Part shown: one piece after another, positions 26,201-33,825 of the stretch
Layout: each line of letters begins with the position of its first letter
Numbering within the stretch: the first letter of the stretch is position 1
DNA from: Oscillibacter sp.
GTDB taxonomy: Bacteria; Bacillota; Clostridia; Oscillospirales; Oscillospiraceae
Direction: 5' to 3'
NCBI GenBank assembly: GCA_022652815.1
Contig: JALCRR010000013.1
Span: 1 to 47,167 of the forward strand
DNA: 47,167 nt
Notes under the pieces: generated by a model
Told to the model about the DNA's origin: nothing
What the model saw: the letters and a program-made list of their open reading frames with translations, nothing else
The model's database searches: none
Made by a program: the position numbers and the translations under genes

Positions 26201-26799
26201 TCGGCGGCGTGGACCACGTCCTGGCTTCCGGCAACGACATCAACATCTTTGTCTTCGACACCGAGGTTTATTCCAACACCGGCGGACAGGCATCTAAGGC
26301 CTCCAACATCGGCCAGGTCTGCCAGTTCGCAGCTGCCGGCAAGGAGATCAAGAAGAAGTCCCTGGCTGAGATCGCCATGTCCTACGGCTACATTTATGTG
26401 GCTCAGGTTGCTATGGGCGCCAACCCCGCTCAGACTCTGAAGGCTATTTCCGAGGCTGAGGCTTATAAGGGCCCGTCTCTGATCATCGGCTATTCTCCCT
26501 GCGAGATGCATAGCATCAAGGGCGGCATGATGAACAGCCAGAAGGAAATGAAGAAGGCTGTGGATTGCGGCTATTGGAACCTGTTCCGCTTCAATCCCGC
26601 AGCTGAGGGCTCCAAGTTCACCCTGGATTCCAAGGAGCCCGCTGGCGGCTATCAGGAATTCTTGATGAACGAGGCTCGCTACTCTCGTCTGACCCGTGAG
26701 TTCCCGGATCGTGCAACCGATCTGTTCGAGCGCAACGAGAAGAACGCTATGGCTCGCTATGAGCACCTGCTCAAGCTGAAGGCCATGTACGAGGGCTAA
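23272..26799 (+). CDS. nifJ: Pyruvate:ferredoxin (flavodoxin) oxidoreductase
   Basis: PFOR oxidises pyruvate to acetyl-CoA and CO2 and passes electrons to ferredoxin. It is central to fermentation in anaerobes. The single 1175-residue chain is the usual fused homodimeric form: pyruvate-binding domain with GIYPITPSSPMADLVDQW, gamma domain (FWGLGGDGTVGANKNSIKI), then a ferredoxin-like domain with two 4Fe-4S motifs (Cys 696, 699, 702, 706 and Cys 753, 756, 759, 763). The TPP domain follows, with the proximal-cluster CAGC (817-820) and GGDGWAYDIGFGG. The start has AGGAGG seven bases upstream. It has its own promoter and two downstream hairpins. Codon use is extremely biased, which suggests one of the most highly expressed proteins of the cell. 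Confidence 0.98.
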   Translation: MARKFKSMDGNNAAAYVSYAFTEVAGIYPITPSSPMADLVDQWSAAGQKNIFGTTVKVCEMQSEAGASGTVHGSLATGALTTTYTASQGLLLMIPNMYKIAGELLPAVFHVSARTVSTHALNIFGDHSDVMACRQTGFAMLCENDVQEIMDLSPVAHLAAIEGRVPFINFFDGFRTSHEIQKVAVWDYADLGEMCDMDAVAAFRKHSLNPERPNMRGSHENGDVFFQHREACNSYYDALPEVVEKYMDKINAKLGTDYKLFNYYGAPDADRVIIAMGSICNVAEEVIDYLTAKGEKVGMIKVHLYRPFKADRLIAAIPSTCKKIAVLDRTKEPGSQGEPLYMDVVTALHDAGKNDIVVTGGRYGLGSKDTPPASVFAVYDEMKKAQPKHEFTIGIVDDVTHLSLAEEAAPNVAAKGTIECKFWGLGGDGTVGANKNSIKIIGDHTDKYVQAYFQYDSKKTGGVTISHLRFGDQPIKSSYYINKADFVACHVPAYITKKFPIVRDVKPGGVFMINCKWTPEELNEHLDAASKRYIAKNNIQLYTINAIDLAIQIGMGKRTNTILQSAFFSLAKVLPEADALKFMKEKATASYLKKGQDVVDMNHKAIDLGATAYTKIEVPADWANATEEADTKTLTGKPELVEQVKTILNPIGKMDGDSLPVSAFSKHVDGQFELGAAAYEKRGVAVSVPTWDSTKCIQCNNCAYVCPHATIRPFAMTEEEAKAAPAAAKIVDVKAGKGKGVYKYTMAVSPLDCMGCGVCVGQCPVGALTMVAQEDEAAQQDVFNYCVAKVSEKKDMQDNTVKGSQFKQPMLEFSGSCAGCAETSYARLITQMFGDHMYISNATGCSSIWGGPAATSPYCTDKAGHGPAWSNSLFEDNAEHGLGMFLGQNATRQRLVAKVKELAGVTTVASKKAACEEYLNTMDDCIANKAAADKLVAELEKDASCEYSKEILADAEYLAKKSMWVFGGDGWAYDIGFGGVDHVLASGNDINIFVFDTEVYSNTGGQASKASNIGQVCQFAAAGKEIKKKSLAEIAMSYGYIYVAQVAMGANPAQTLKAISEAEAYKGPSLIIGYSPCEMHSIKGGMMNSQKEMKKAVDCGYWNLFRFNPAAEGSKFTLDSKEPAGGYQEFLMNEARYSRLTREFPDRATDLFERNEKNAMARYEHLLKLKAMYEG

Positions 26800-26839
26800 T
26801 TTTCCCGATTGAAACCTGCGGGAGAAATCCCAAGGGGTA

Positions 26840-26877
26840 AAGAAAGAGGCAGGCACATTCGTGTCTGCCTCTTTCTT
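26840..26877 (+). terminator. Intrinsic terminator after nifJ
   Basis: A stem of about 17 bp (AGAAAGAGGCAGGCAC and its complement with one G-U) around an ATTC loop is followed by a short T-rich tail. Confidence 0.9.
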
Positions 26878-26915
26878 ATGCAGGGATGGGAACCCCACGC
26901 CCTTCCTATAAAAGC

Positions 26916-26950
26916 AAGGAGCCACCGTTTTAGAAAACGGTGGCTCCTTT
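26916..26950. terminator. Second, bidirectional terminator facing the 27019-28458 gene
   Basis: A perfect stem AAGGAGCCACCGTTT with its complement closes on a TAGA loop. The minus-strand side ends in TCCTTGCTTTT, so it mainly serves the gene that converges on nifJ. Confidence 0.88.
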
Positions 26951-27018
26951 GAAAACTCTAATTGTCCGGTAAACTGTTTACGCCCGAATGGGCGCTGCAC
27001 AACAGACCCAGCGCTGGT

Positions 27019-28458
27019 TTACTGATAGCTCTCGTTGGTCAGATAGCGGTAGAATGCGGCATTGACCCAGATCTGGTTGGGTGCGCAGGTCAGAGACGGG
27101 GCATCCTTGGCGACCTCAGACTTCACAGCGGGCATCTGATCGTTGGTGGCAAAGGGGTGGATCGTGTAGCTGCCGTCCCGCACCACAACGTCGTTAATCT
27201 GCTGATATTCGGGAGCAGGCATAGCCACCTTGGTACTGTAAAGCGGCTGCCACCATGCGCCGTAAATCATGCCTTCGCCGTTGGGGGCAGCATCGCTCTT
27301 CTTGGCGTTGGTCATAATCACCTTGTCAAATGCATCGCGGTCTGCCTTGGTCTCGAACTCCAGCATCAGATCGTACTCAACTGCGTAGCACAGGTACATA
27401 TTGTCGGAAACCTTGCGCACCTCATAGGTGGGGGTGGAACCGGGCACCTTGCCGTCGCTCCACTCCAGCAGGTACTCGTAAACAGAGACCTTCGGCTCCA
27501 GCTGCACCTTGGCAGTCAGACCCTCACGATTCAAAAGACCCATCAGCTGCACCGCATGGGTGATGTCGCTGTGTCCGTACTGAATGGTGTTTTCCTTTAG
27601 AAAGCGGGCAGAATAGCCGTCATACTTCAGATTGTAGCCGGTGGTTGCGCCGCTCTTGACAATTTTGACGCCCAGATCGGAGAGTGCTGCGTCATCAAAC
27701 AGGGTGAAGGAATTCCAGGTGGACATCAGACGGGCACCGATGTCGCTGTCGCTGGAATAGCCGATATAGTTGCGGCCCAGACCGGCCATGTCGGCGGCAT
27801 TCATCAGCAGAGCGGAGGCGGTGGAACCGTCCAGCGCAGCCGTCAGATTGACAGTGGCGGGAATGAGGCTGTTGTCCAGTGCGCAGGCAACATACTTGGT
27901 ATCGGCGGCGGAAACGGTGCCGTAACGCTTGCAGGTTGCCGCAGCGGTGGAGGCGGAGTAGTTTTCAGCCAGCTGCGTCATATTGGCCAGAGCGACCAGA
28001 GACTTGGCAGCCGTTGCTGCCGTCAGCGTGCCGGTGCCGGTCACTGCGCTGCCGCCAATTTTCTGAATGGCTGCGCTCCAGGTGGACCAGGAAACGGTTC
28101 CGCTCATCGGAGAAATGCCGAAATACTCCTTCAGATAAGCTTGATCGTTTGTAACGTCATTGCCGGGAGTGCCCAATTCCACGGATTTTGTGGCGGAGTT
28201 CCAGGATACTTCGCGGCCCAGAGCCTCGCTGACTGCACGGATCGGCACATAAGTCGTTCCATCGCAGTAAAAGGCGCTGACTTCCTTGCCAGAAACGTCG
28301 GTCATACGGGCTTTCAGCCCGTCAATGGTCAGGCCTACGCCGGTGGTGACATTTAGGGTTTTCTGCGAGGTGGAGGCGCTGACGGGAAGCATCAGTGCCA
28401 GAGTCATGATGACGGCCAACAGGCCTGCGCCTATGCGCTTTTTCGGTAGCTTGTTCAT
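27019..28458 (-). CDS. Secreted protein with copper-amine-oxidase N-terminal-like domain
   Basis: The 479-residue protein has a clear signal peptide (Lys/Arg-rich start, hydrophobic stretch to about residue 24, VSAS cleavage region). Residues about 33-95 match the copper amine oxidase N-terminal (stalk) domain seen in many clostridial secreted proteins: VGLTIDGLKARMTDVSGKEVSAFYCDGTTYVPIRAVSEALGREVSW. The remaining 380 residues show no motif I recognise, and there are no catalytic amine-oxidase residues, so this is not an oxidase. The domain is thought to bind cell-wall or surface partners. The gene stands alone with its own promoter. Function unknown. Confidence 0.8.
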   Translation of the reverse strand: MNKLPKKRIGAGLLAVIMTLALMLPVSASTSQKTLNVTTGVGLTIDGLKARMTDVSGKEVSAFYCDGTTYVPIRAVSEALGREVSWNSATKSVELGTPGNDVTNDQAYLKEYFGISPMSGTVSWSTWSAAIQKIGGSAVTGTGTLTAATAAKSLVALANMTQLAENYSASTAAATCKRYGTVSAADTKYVACALDNSLIPATVNLTAALDGSTASALLMNAADMAGLGRNYIGYSSDSDIGARLMSTWNSFTLFDDAALSDLGVKIVKSGATTGYNLKYDGYSARFLKENTIQYGHSDITHAVQLMGLLNREGLTAKVQLEPKVSVYEYLLEWSDGKVPGSTPTYEVRKVSDNMYLCYAVEYDLMLEFETKADRDAFDKVIMTNAKKSDAAPNGEGMIYGAWWQPLYSTKVAMPAPEYQQINDVVVRDGSYTIHPFATNDQMPAVKSEVAKDAPSLTCAPNQIWVNAAFYRYLTNESYQ

Positions 28459-28532
28459 CCTTTTTACCTCTCTTTTCCTACTTCTTTTTTGGGGAGCACT
28501 TATGTAATTTTCCCATGTATGGGTTTATGAAG

Positions 28533-28561
28533 ATCATACCATTCACATTTGGGGAAGTCAA
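28533..28561 (-). promoter_or_regulatory. Promoter of the secreted protein gene, flanked by an operator-like dyad
   Basis: On the minus strand TTGACT (28556-28561) is followed after 17 bases by TATGAT (28533-28538). Perfect 8-base inverted arms, TACCATTC and GAATGGTA, at 28537-28544 and 28564-28571 bracket it. A CCCAT-GT-ATGGG dyad lies at 28512-28523 near the transcription start. Confidence 0.75.
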
Positions 28562-28622
28562 TCGAATGGTACGACCTCACATATAGAAAAAGATTTGCTG
28601 CGGCGGGAAACTTTGTTTTTTG

Positions 28623-28643
28623 GTAACTGGATGTTTCAGTTAC
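28623..28643. promoter_or_regulatory. Inverted repeat upstream of the purine nucleoside phosphorylase promoter
   Basis: GTAACTG and CAGTTAC form a perfect 7-base dyad with a 7-base spacer, ending seven bases before the -35 of punA. It is a candidate regulator site; the binding protein is unknown. Confidence 0.4.
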
Positions 28644-28649
28644 TTTCCT

Positions 28650-28678
28650 TTGCCATCGAGGAAAGCCCATGATATACT
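28650..28678 (+). promoter_or_regulatory. Sigma-A promoter of punA
   Basis: TTGCCA (28650-28655) is followed after 17 bases by TATACT (28673-28678), with TG close upstream of the -10. Confidence 0.7.
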
Positions 28679-28752
28679 AACTTTACACGGCAACCGCACG
28701 GATTGCGGAAGCTGCCATCAAACCGAGTTGATACGGTCAAGGAGGCCTTTTT

Positions 28753-29592
28753 ATGGACAATCGAGACATTTGCCGTCATGCTGTGGATTTTATCCGCGGA
28801 AAAACCACCGCGCAGCCGAAAATTGGCGTAGTTTTGGGCAGCGGGCTCAGTGATTTTTGCGGGGAATTGCAGGACGTTACAGAAATTCCGTTTGTCAGCA
28901 TCCCTAATTTTCCCCGCGCCACGGTGGAGGGGCACACAGGCGCGTTCCTGTTCGGCACGTACCGGGGAATCCCGGTGGTGGTTTTGAATGGGCGGCTCCA
29001 CTATTACGAAGGGTATGCGCAGCAGACCATCACGCTGCCCACTCGCGTTTTTTCCAGCCTCGGCGTGCAAACTGTGATTCTGACCAACGCCGCCGGCGGC
29101 ATCAACGAAAGCTTCACGCCGGGAACGCTGATGCTGCTTACAGATCACATCAACTTTTCCGGGTCCAATCCGCTGATCGGAGAGAATCTCGGGGAATACG
29201 GCCCCCGCTTCCCGGACATGTCGGACGTGTACAGCCGAACCCTGCGGGAGGCGCTGCTGGCACGGCTTGAGCGGGAGGAGCTTTCTGTCCGCCAGGGCAT
29301 TTATATGATGTACAGCGGGCCGAGCTTTGAAACACCCGCGGAAATTCGGATGTTCCGGATGCTGGGCGCCGACGCCGTGGGCATGTCCACCGTCCCGGAG
29401 GCCATCGTGGCCAATCACTGCGGCATGAATGTCCTCGGCATTTCCTGCATCACCAATATGGCGGCGGGAATCCTGCCGCAGAAGCTCAGCCAGGAAGAAG
29501 TCATCGAAACCGCTGCGCGAGTGAAGCCGACCTTCCTGCGGGTGCTGTCATCTGCCATCGAAACTGCTGACGCAGCCTGTAAAAAGGAATAA
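28753..29592 (+). CDS. punA: Purine nucleoside phosphorylase
   Basis: This enzyme cleaves guanosine or inosine with phosphate into the free base and (deoxy)ribose 1-phosphate. The 279-residue product is of the trimeric, eukaryote-like family 2. Marks are VLGSGLSDF (phosphate-binding Ser), GHTGAFLFG, GRLHYYEGY, TNAAGGIN, YMMYSGPSFETPAEIRMFRMLGADAVGMSTVPEAIVA and ISCITNMAAGI, where family members usually carry Asn near the end for base contact. An AAGGAGG site lies nine bases before the ATG. It is a single-gene unit with a terminator downstream. It links the nucleoside importer to guanine deaminase and Xpt. Confidence 0.96.
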   Translation: MDNRDICRHAVDFIRGKTTAQPKIGVVLGSGLSDFCGELQDVTEIPFVSIPNFPRATVEGHTGAFLFGTYRGIPVVVLNGRLHYYEGYAQQTITLPTRVFSSLGVQTVILTNAAGGINESFTPGTLMLLTDHINFSGSNPLIGENLGEYGPRFPDMSDVYSRTLREALLARLEREELSVRQGIYMMYSGPSFETPAEIRMFRMLGADAVGMSTVPEAIVANHCGMNVLGISCITNMAAGILPQKLSQEEVIETAARVKPTFLRVLSSAIETADAACKKE

Positions 29593-29603
29593 AAGGCCTC
29601 CAA

Positions 29604-29646
29604 AAAGCGGACCAGAAGCCGTAAAGCACGGTTTCTGATCCGCTTT
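29604..29646 (+). terminator. Intrinsic terminator after punA
   Basis: An 18-bp stem with two G-U pairs starts AAAGCGGACCAG. Its tail reads GATATTTTGA, so the T-run is broken. Confidence 0.75.
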
Positions 29647-29749
29647 GATATTTTGACTTGCGTGGTGGGTCCGGTCCTTTGACGGGCTGAAGCCTGCCAA
29701 AGCGCACATAAGAAAGAAACGGCACTTTCAGCGGGGATTGCATTTCGCC

Positions 29750-30694
29750 TCAGCGTGTCTGCTCAAGCAGAAAGTGGGCAATACTCTCCATGGCTGCGCC
29801 GGCCTTGCGGATGGGGAACATCTGAAAAACATGCCACATGCCCTCGCTGATTTCCAACCGGCAGGGAACCCGCGCCTCAAGCAGCTTTTGATACAGCTGT
29901 TGGGAATCGGAGAAGAGAATTTCGTGGTCGCCCACTTGAATCAACGTGGGCGGAAAGCCTGCAAAATTCCCGAATAGCGGCGACAGGGAGGGGTCTTGAA
30001 GCCTGCACGTGCCGGCATAGGCGGTGCGTACGGCTTGAATGTATTCCGGCGTCAGCATGGGATCAATGTCCGCACGCTCCAGATACGATGCCCCGCTCAT
30101 GGTCATGTCCGTCCAGGGGGACATCAAAATCAAGGCACCCGGCAGCCGCCGTCCGGCGCTGCTGAGCTTTTGGCAGAGAACCAGTGCCAGATTTCCTCCG
30201 GCGGAGTCCCCGGCCAGCACAATATTTTCCGCGCCGTACCCTTGCAGCATCAGGTAATCCCAGGCGTGCAGGGCGTCTTCCACCGCGGCGGGGTAGGGGT
30301 GCTCCGGCGCAAGACGGTATTCAAAGCTAAGCACATCATAGCCCAGCGCCGCCGTCAGCTTGGAGGAGAGCACCCGGGAGTAGCCGAGATTTCCGCTGGT
30401 ATAGCCGCCGCCGTGGCAATAGAGCACGGCGTGCCGGTTACCATGGGGGGCTTTTAGCCGCATCCATGCGCACTGCATGCCGCCCAGTTCAAATTCCTCC
30501 CAGTTCATCCCGCTCATGGGCGCAGCCAGACGCCCCAGAATCTCTTGATTCCGGCGCTGACGCTCCAGCTCCTCCGGCGTCATGGACTCCGGCGAGCCTG
30601 CACTGTGAAGCGCTTTGAGCGCCCGCATATTTAGATCCATTCGCTTGTCGGCAACTGCGGCTTTTCCGCGCCCGACCAATTTTCCCTTGTCCAT
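29750..30694 (-). CDS. Alpha/beta hydrolase of the hormone-sensitive-lipase (HSL) family
   Basis: The 314-residue esterase has oxyanion motif HGGG (94-97), nucleophile motif GDSAGG with Ser164, and acid/base residues Asp256 (VGDHEIL) and His288 (GMWHVF), a complete catalytic triad in HSL order. There is no signal peptide, so it is cytosolic. Members hydrolyse short acyl esters. The start has AAGGGGG upstream. It is transcribed away from an acyltransferase and DUF6320 gene; linkage of an acyl hydrolase to an acyl transferase suggests shared lipid or acylated-metabolite chemistry, but this is inference. Confidence 0.92.
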   Translation of the reverse strand: MDKGKLVGRGKAAVADKRMDLNMRALKALHSAGSPESMTPEELERQRRNQEILGRLAAPMSGMNWEEFELGGMQCAWMRLKAPHGNRHAVLYCHGGGYTSGNLGYSRVLSSKLTAALGYDVLSFEYRLAPEHPYPAAVEDALHAWDYLMLQGYGAENIVLAGDSAGGNLALVLCQKLSSAGRRLPGALILMSPWTDMTMSGASYLERADIDPMLTPEYIQAVRTAYAGTCRLQDPSLSPLFGNFAGFPPTLIQVGDHEILFSDSQQLYQKLLEARVPCRLEISEGMWHVFQMFPIRKAGAAMESIAHFLLEQTR

Positions 30695-30765
30695 GGTGCC
30701 CCCTTACGGATTCATGGTGTCATCGTACCATAATTTTTCCCAAAATGGAAGCATTCCGGCACGCC

Positions 30766-30794
30766 TTGCGCAAGAATATGCTCTGTGATAGAAT
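30766..30794 (+). promoter_or_regulatory. Predicted promoter of the acyltransferase-DUF6320 operon
   Basis: TTGCGC (30766-30771) is followed after 17 bases by TAGAAT (30789-30794). Transcription would start near 30801, which makes starts upstream of that point impossible. On the other strand TACGAT (30722-30727), with TGG before it, may serve the divergent esterase gene. Confidence 0.6.
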
Positions 30795-30816
30795 GAGTCG
30801 AATGGAGGCGATGCCT

Positions 30817-32097
30817 GTGAAAACAGCAAAAGGACGCTGGTACAAGCTGGACAGCGCGGGCGTCTTGTATTCCGCACTGCAAACCGAGGAATACTCCGCC
30901 ACCTATCGCTTTTCCGCCGTTATGACCGACATGGTGCAGCCCGCTGCGCTGCAGCAGGCCATCGAACGGGTCATGCCGCGCTTTCCCGGCTTTGCGGTGC
31001 GGATTCGCCGGGGCGTTTTCTGGTACTATTTAGAGCATAATGATGCACCGGGCCCCTTTTTGAAGGCGGACACCTCTGACCCCTGTCAGCCGTTTCGGTT
31101 CAAGGAGGACAACGGCTGGTTGATTCGCTTTTATTATTATCGCCGCCGCATCTCCATTGAGGTGTTCCACGCGCTGTCCGATGGGGCGGGAGCGCTGACC
31201 TTTTTCCGGACGCTACTGGCGGAGTATCTGCGCCAGACCGGCGAGACAATCCCTCAAGAGGGACTTTTGAATGTGGACGAACCTCCCCGCCCGGGAGAGC
31301 TGGAGGATGCCTATTCCCGGTATGCCGGGCAGCACGCAAAGCGGCTGGAGTATCTGCCGAAAGCCTATCAGAACACGGGCACGCCGGAGCCATTTTACAC
31401 CTTTCACGTGACCATGGGCTTTTTGCCGCTGAACGTGCTGAAAGAGAAGGCACATTCTTGCGGCGCGTCCATTACCGAGTATCTGTCCGCTGCGCTGATT
31501 TACGTCATTCTCGAAAAGCAGCATCGGGAGGGGCTCCATCGCGAGCGCCCAGTGGCGTTGGCTGTTCCGATTAATTTGCGGGCCTATTTCCCCACGGAAA
31601 CCCTGCACAATTTTATTACCACGGTGCGCCCGTACATTGACCCGGAAATGGGGGAGTACACCTTTCAGGAGATCGTGGCACAGGTGCGCCATTATATGAA
31701 GCTGCACGTCAACCGTCAGGAGCTGCGGGCTTCCTTTACAGGCAATGTCCGCTTTACCCAGAACAGGCTCCTGCAGATTGTGCCGGTGTTTCTCAAAAAC
31801 CCGGTTATGGCGCTGAATTACCGCCTGCTTGGCGTGAAGCCGTACTCCTGCACCTACACCAATCCCGGCCCGTTTCAGGTGCCGGAGAGCATGCACCCGC
31901 ATATCGCCCGGATGGAAGTTGTTCTGGGACAGGCGACGATACCCCGCTGCCACTGCGCCTCCATCAGCTATGAAAATACCATGGAGATTACCTTTGCGGG
32001 AACACTGGCGGAGACAGAGACCGAGCGGGAATTTTTCCGCTTTCTGGTGCGGGAGGGAATTCCCGTCCGCATAGAGAGCAACCGATCAGAGAGGTGA
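30817..32097 (+). CDS. Condensation/alcohol-acetyltransferase-like protein
   Basis: The 426-residue protein is of the CoA-dependent acyltransferase/condensation superfamily. The catalytic motif HxxxDG is present as HALSDG (His118, Asp122). The region continues with the expected second half, including ALAVPINLRAYFPTETLHNFIT, the usual 'DFR'-like segment. In Clostridia such proteins occur next to an HSL esterase and a DUF6320 protein. The open frame starts at 30745, before the predicted transcription start. GGAGG at 30804-30808 fits a GTG at 30817 (8 bases) better than the ATG at 30811 (2 bases), but either is possible. The substrates are unknown. Confidence 0.8.
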   Translation: MKTAKGRWYKLDSAGVLYSALQTEEYSATYRFSAVMTDMVQPAALQQAIERVMPRFPGFAVRIRRGVFWYYLEHNDAPGPFLKADTSDPCQPFRFKEDNGWLIRFYYYRRRISIEVFHALSDGAGALTFFRTLLAEYLRQTGETIPQEGLLNVDEPPRPGELEDAYSRYAGQHAKRLEYLPKAYQNTGTPEPFYTFHVTMGFLPLNVLKEKAHSCGASITEYLSAALIYVILEKQHREGLHRERPVALAVPINLRAYFPTETLHNFITTVRPYIDPEMGEYTFQEIVAQVRHYMKLHVNRQELRASFTGNVRFTQNRLLQIVPVFLKNPVMALNYRLLGVKPYSCTYTNPGPFQVPESMHPHIARMEVVLGQATIPRCHCASISYENTMEITFAGTLAETETEREFFRFLVREGIPVRIESNRSER

Positions 32098-32103
32098 GAG
32101 CAA

Positions 32104-32802
32104 ATGGCTTATTGTGTGAACTGCGGTGTCAAGCTGAATGACGGCGCAAAACAGTGCCCGCTGTGCGGCACCGAGGCATGGCATGCTCCAACGGTGGAGC
32201 CACCGGAGCCGTATTTTCCGCTGGAACCCACCCGGGTCAAGCCGGAATCCAAACGGGCACTGGCAATCCTGTTTACCGCCATGCTGGCATCCGTGTCAGT
32301 GTGCTGCGGCCTTTTGAACTTGATTTTAAATGCGGAGCGGCTGTGGTCGCTGTATGTAATTGGCGCGGCGGTGATGCTTTGGATCTGGTTTGTTGCGCCG
32401 ATGTTGCTGCGCGGAATTCCTGTTTTTTTTAGGCTGACGATGGATGTTGTCGCCGTGGGAATCTACGTCTATCTGATCTCCGTCAATCAAAACGGGGGAC
32501 ACTGGTTTCGGGGACTGGCTCTGCCCATTTTGGGGGAGGCATGCGTGGCGGTATTTCTGTTAAGCTTTTTGCTGCGGGACCACCGGCATTCCACCATTTC
32601 CACCATTACCTTCTGCATCGGCGGTGTGGGACTGTTCTTGATGGCTGTGGGCTATTCCCTTGACCGGTATTTTCTCGGACACTGGAAACCGGGATGGTCG
32701 CTTGTGGTGCTGGTGATCTGCTTTGGACTGGTCATTCCGCTGCAAATTATTCGCCATGTCCCGTCTTTGTGGGAAGAAGCCAAACGCCGATTCAACATGT
32801 GA
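32104..32802 (+). CDS. DUF6320 membrane protein with N-terminal zinc ribbon
   Basis: The 232-residue protein starts with a zinc ribbon (CVNCGVKLNDGAKQCPLCG, Cys pairs at 4/7 and 18/21). A Pro-rich linker follows, then about five or six membrane helices from residue 55 onward. This matches the DUF6320 family as I know it. It starts six bases after the acyltransferase stop, with GAGAGG upstream, so the two form an operon. Family function is not established. The pairing suggests a membrane partner for the acyltransferase. Confidence 0.82.
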   Translation: MAYCVNCGVKLNDGAKQCPLCGTEAWHAPTVEPPEPYFPLEPTRVKPESKRALAILFTAMLASVSVCCGLLNLILNAERLWSLYVIGAAVMLWIWFVAPMLLRGIPVFFRLTMDVVAVGIYVYLISVNQNGGHWFRGLALPILGEACVAVFLLSFLLRDHRHSTISTITFCIGGVGLFLMAVGYSLDRYFLGHWKPGWSLVVLVICFGLVIPLQIIRHVPSLWEEAKRRFNM

Positions 32803-32832
32803 AAATTGCACTTTTAGGAAAAGACATCGATG

Positions 32833-32878
32833 AAAAAGCAAGCAGAACGGACAAAAAGTCCGTTCTGCTTGCTTTTTT
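32833..32878. terminator. Bidirectional terminator between DUF6320 gene and garR-like gene
   Basis: A perfect stem of about 20 bp (AAAAGCAAGCAGAACGGAC and its complement) with an AAAAA loop has T-runs on both strands. Confidence 0.95.
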
Positions 32879-32914
32879 GGCGCGGAGAAACGTCAAAAAG
32901 AAGGGAAGTGGCTC

Positions 32915-33799
32915 TTAATCTTCAGAGCCGACGGTAACGTCCATTTTGTCCTCAAAGTATTTTACCATGGCTGCCTGATCTTCGTTGATGTGCCCGTTGT
33001 CATTCATCCAGTCCATGATGTTGAGCACCACATCCGTCACAGGAAGATCCACGCCCAGCTTGTGGGCATAATGCTTGGCGTTGAGAATATCCTTGCGGTG
33101 AACCGCCACCCGGGCGCCGGGGGTATAGTTGCGGTGAATGACCATGGGAACCTTGTTGTCGTACATGGGCCCGCCGGCAAACCCGCAGCGGGTGGCATCA
33201 AAGGTGGTTTGCAGGTCAATGCCCGCCTTGGCGGCAAAGGCATAGCCCTCCGCAATGGCAGCCAGAATTGCGCCGCCGATCATGTTGTTTACCAGCTTTG
33301 TGACGTCGCCGGAGCCGCTTGAACCGGTATAGACGGGTTTTCCCATGCAGGAGAGAATCGGCTTGACCGCATCAAAGGCCTCCTTGTCACCGCCGGTCAT
33401 GATCGCCAGCGTGCCGGCCTGTGCCATGGGATTTCCGCCGCTGACGGGGGAATCCAGCAGGGACATTCCCGCAGCCTTCACCTTCGGATAGAGGGACTGA
33501 ATGATGTCCGGCGCGGCGGAGGAGCAGTCCACGATGATGTTGCCGGGCTTGCCCAGAGCGACGGCCTGCTCAATGGAGGCAGAAATGGTGGCGTGGGTGG
33601 GTAGCATCTGCAAAATCACGTCGCAGGTGCGGTAAATCTCGGCGGGGTCGGAAACCGCCTTGCCGCCGCCGGCGGTAAACTGTTCCAGACGCTCCGGCAT
33701 TGTGTCATAACCCACGATGGCCTGTCCCATTCCCTTGACAATGTTGAGAGCCATGGGCAGTCCCATAACGCCCAGACCCAGAAATCCGATTTGTTTCAT
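32915..33799 (-). CDS. NAD(P)-dependent beta-hydroxyacid dehydrogenase (GarR/HIBADH family)
   Basis: The 294-residue enzyme is of the 3-hydroxyisobutyrate / 2-hydroxy-3-oxopropionate (tartronate semialdehyde) reductase family. It has the Rossmann motif GFLGLGVMGLPMA at the N-terminus, substrate-binding DSPVSGGNPMAQAGTL, and the catalytic Lys in VTKLVNN near residue 170. The start at 33799 has GGGAGG five bases before it; the frame is open six codons further. It is divergent from a GntR/FCD regulator, a family that senses organic acids, with a 44-bp palindrome over its transcription start. I infer a regulated hydroxyacid or aldonate pathway; the exact substrate is open. Confidence 0.9.
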   Translation of the reverse strand: MKQIGFLGLGVMGLPMALNIVKGMGQAIVGYDTMPERLEQFTAGGGKAVSDPAEIYRTCDVILQMLPTHATISASIEQAVALGKPGNIIVDCSSAAPDIIQSLYPKVKAAGMSLLDSPVSGGNPMAQAGTLAIMTGGDKEAFDAVKPILSCMGKPVYTGSSGSGDVTKLVNNMIGGAILAAIAEGYAFAAKAGIDLQTTFDATRCGFAGGPMYDNKVPMVIHRNYTPGARVAVHRKDILNAKHYAHKLGVDLPVTDVVLNIMDWMNDNGHINEDQAAMVKYFEDKMDVTVGSED

Positions 33800-33825
33800 A
33801 GCTGCCTCCCGTAGCAATACGCTTA

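Noticed and set aside
23158-27000. 1280-codon open frame antisense to nifJ
   Set aside because: It is a codon-bias shadow of the highly expressed PFOR gene, rich in Leu, Val, Gly and His without domain structure.
27019-28458. Calling the CuAO-N protein a copper amine oxidase
   Set aside because: Only the N-terminal stalk-type domain is present; the catalytic domain and topaquinone motif are absent.
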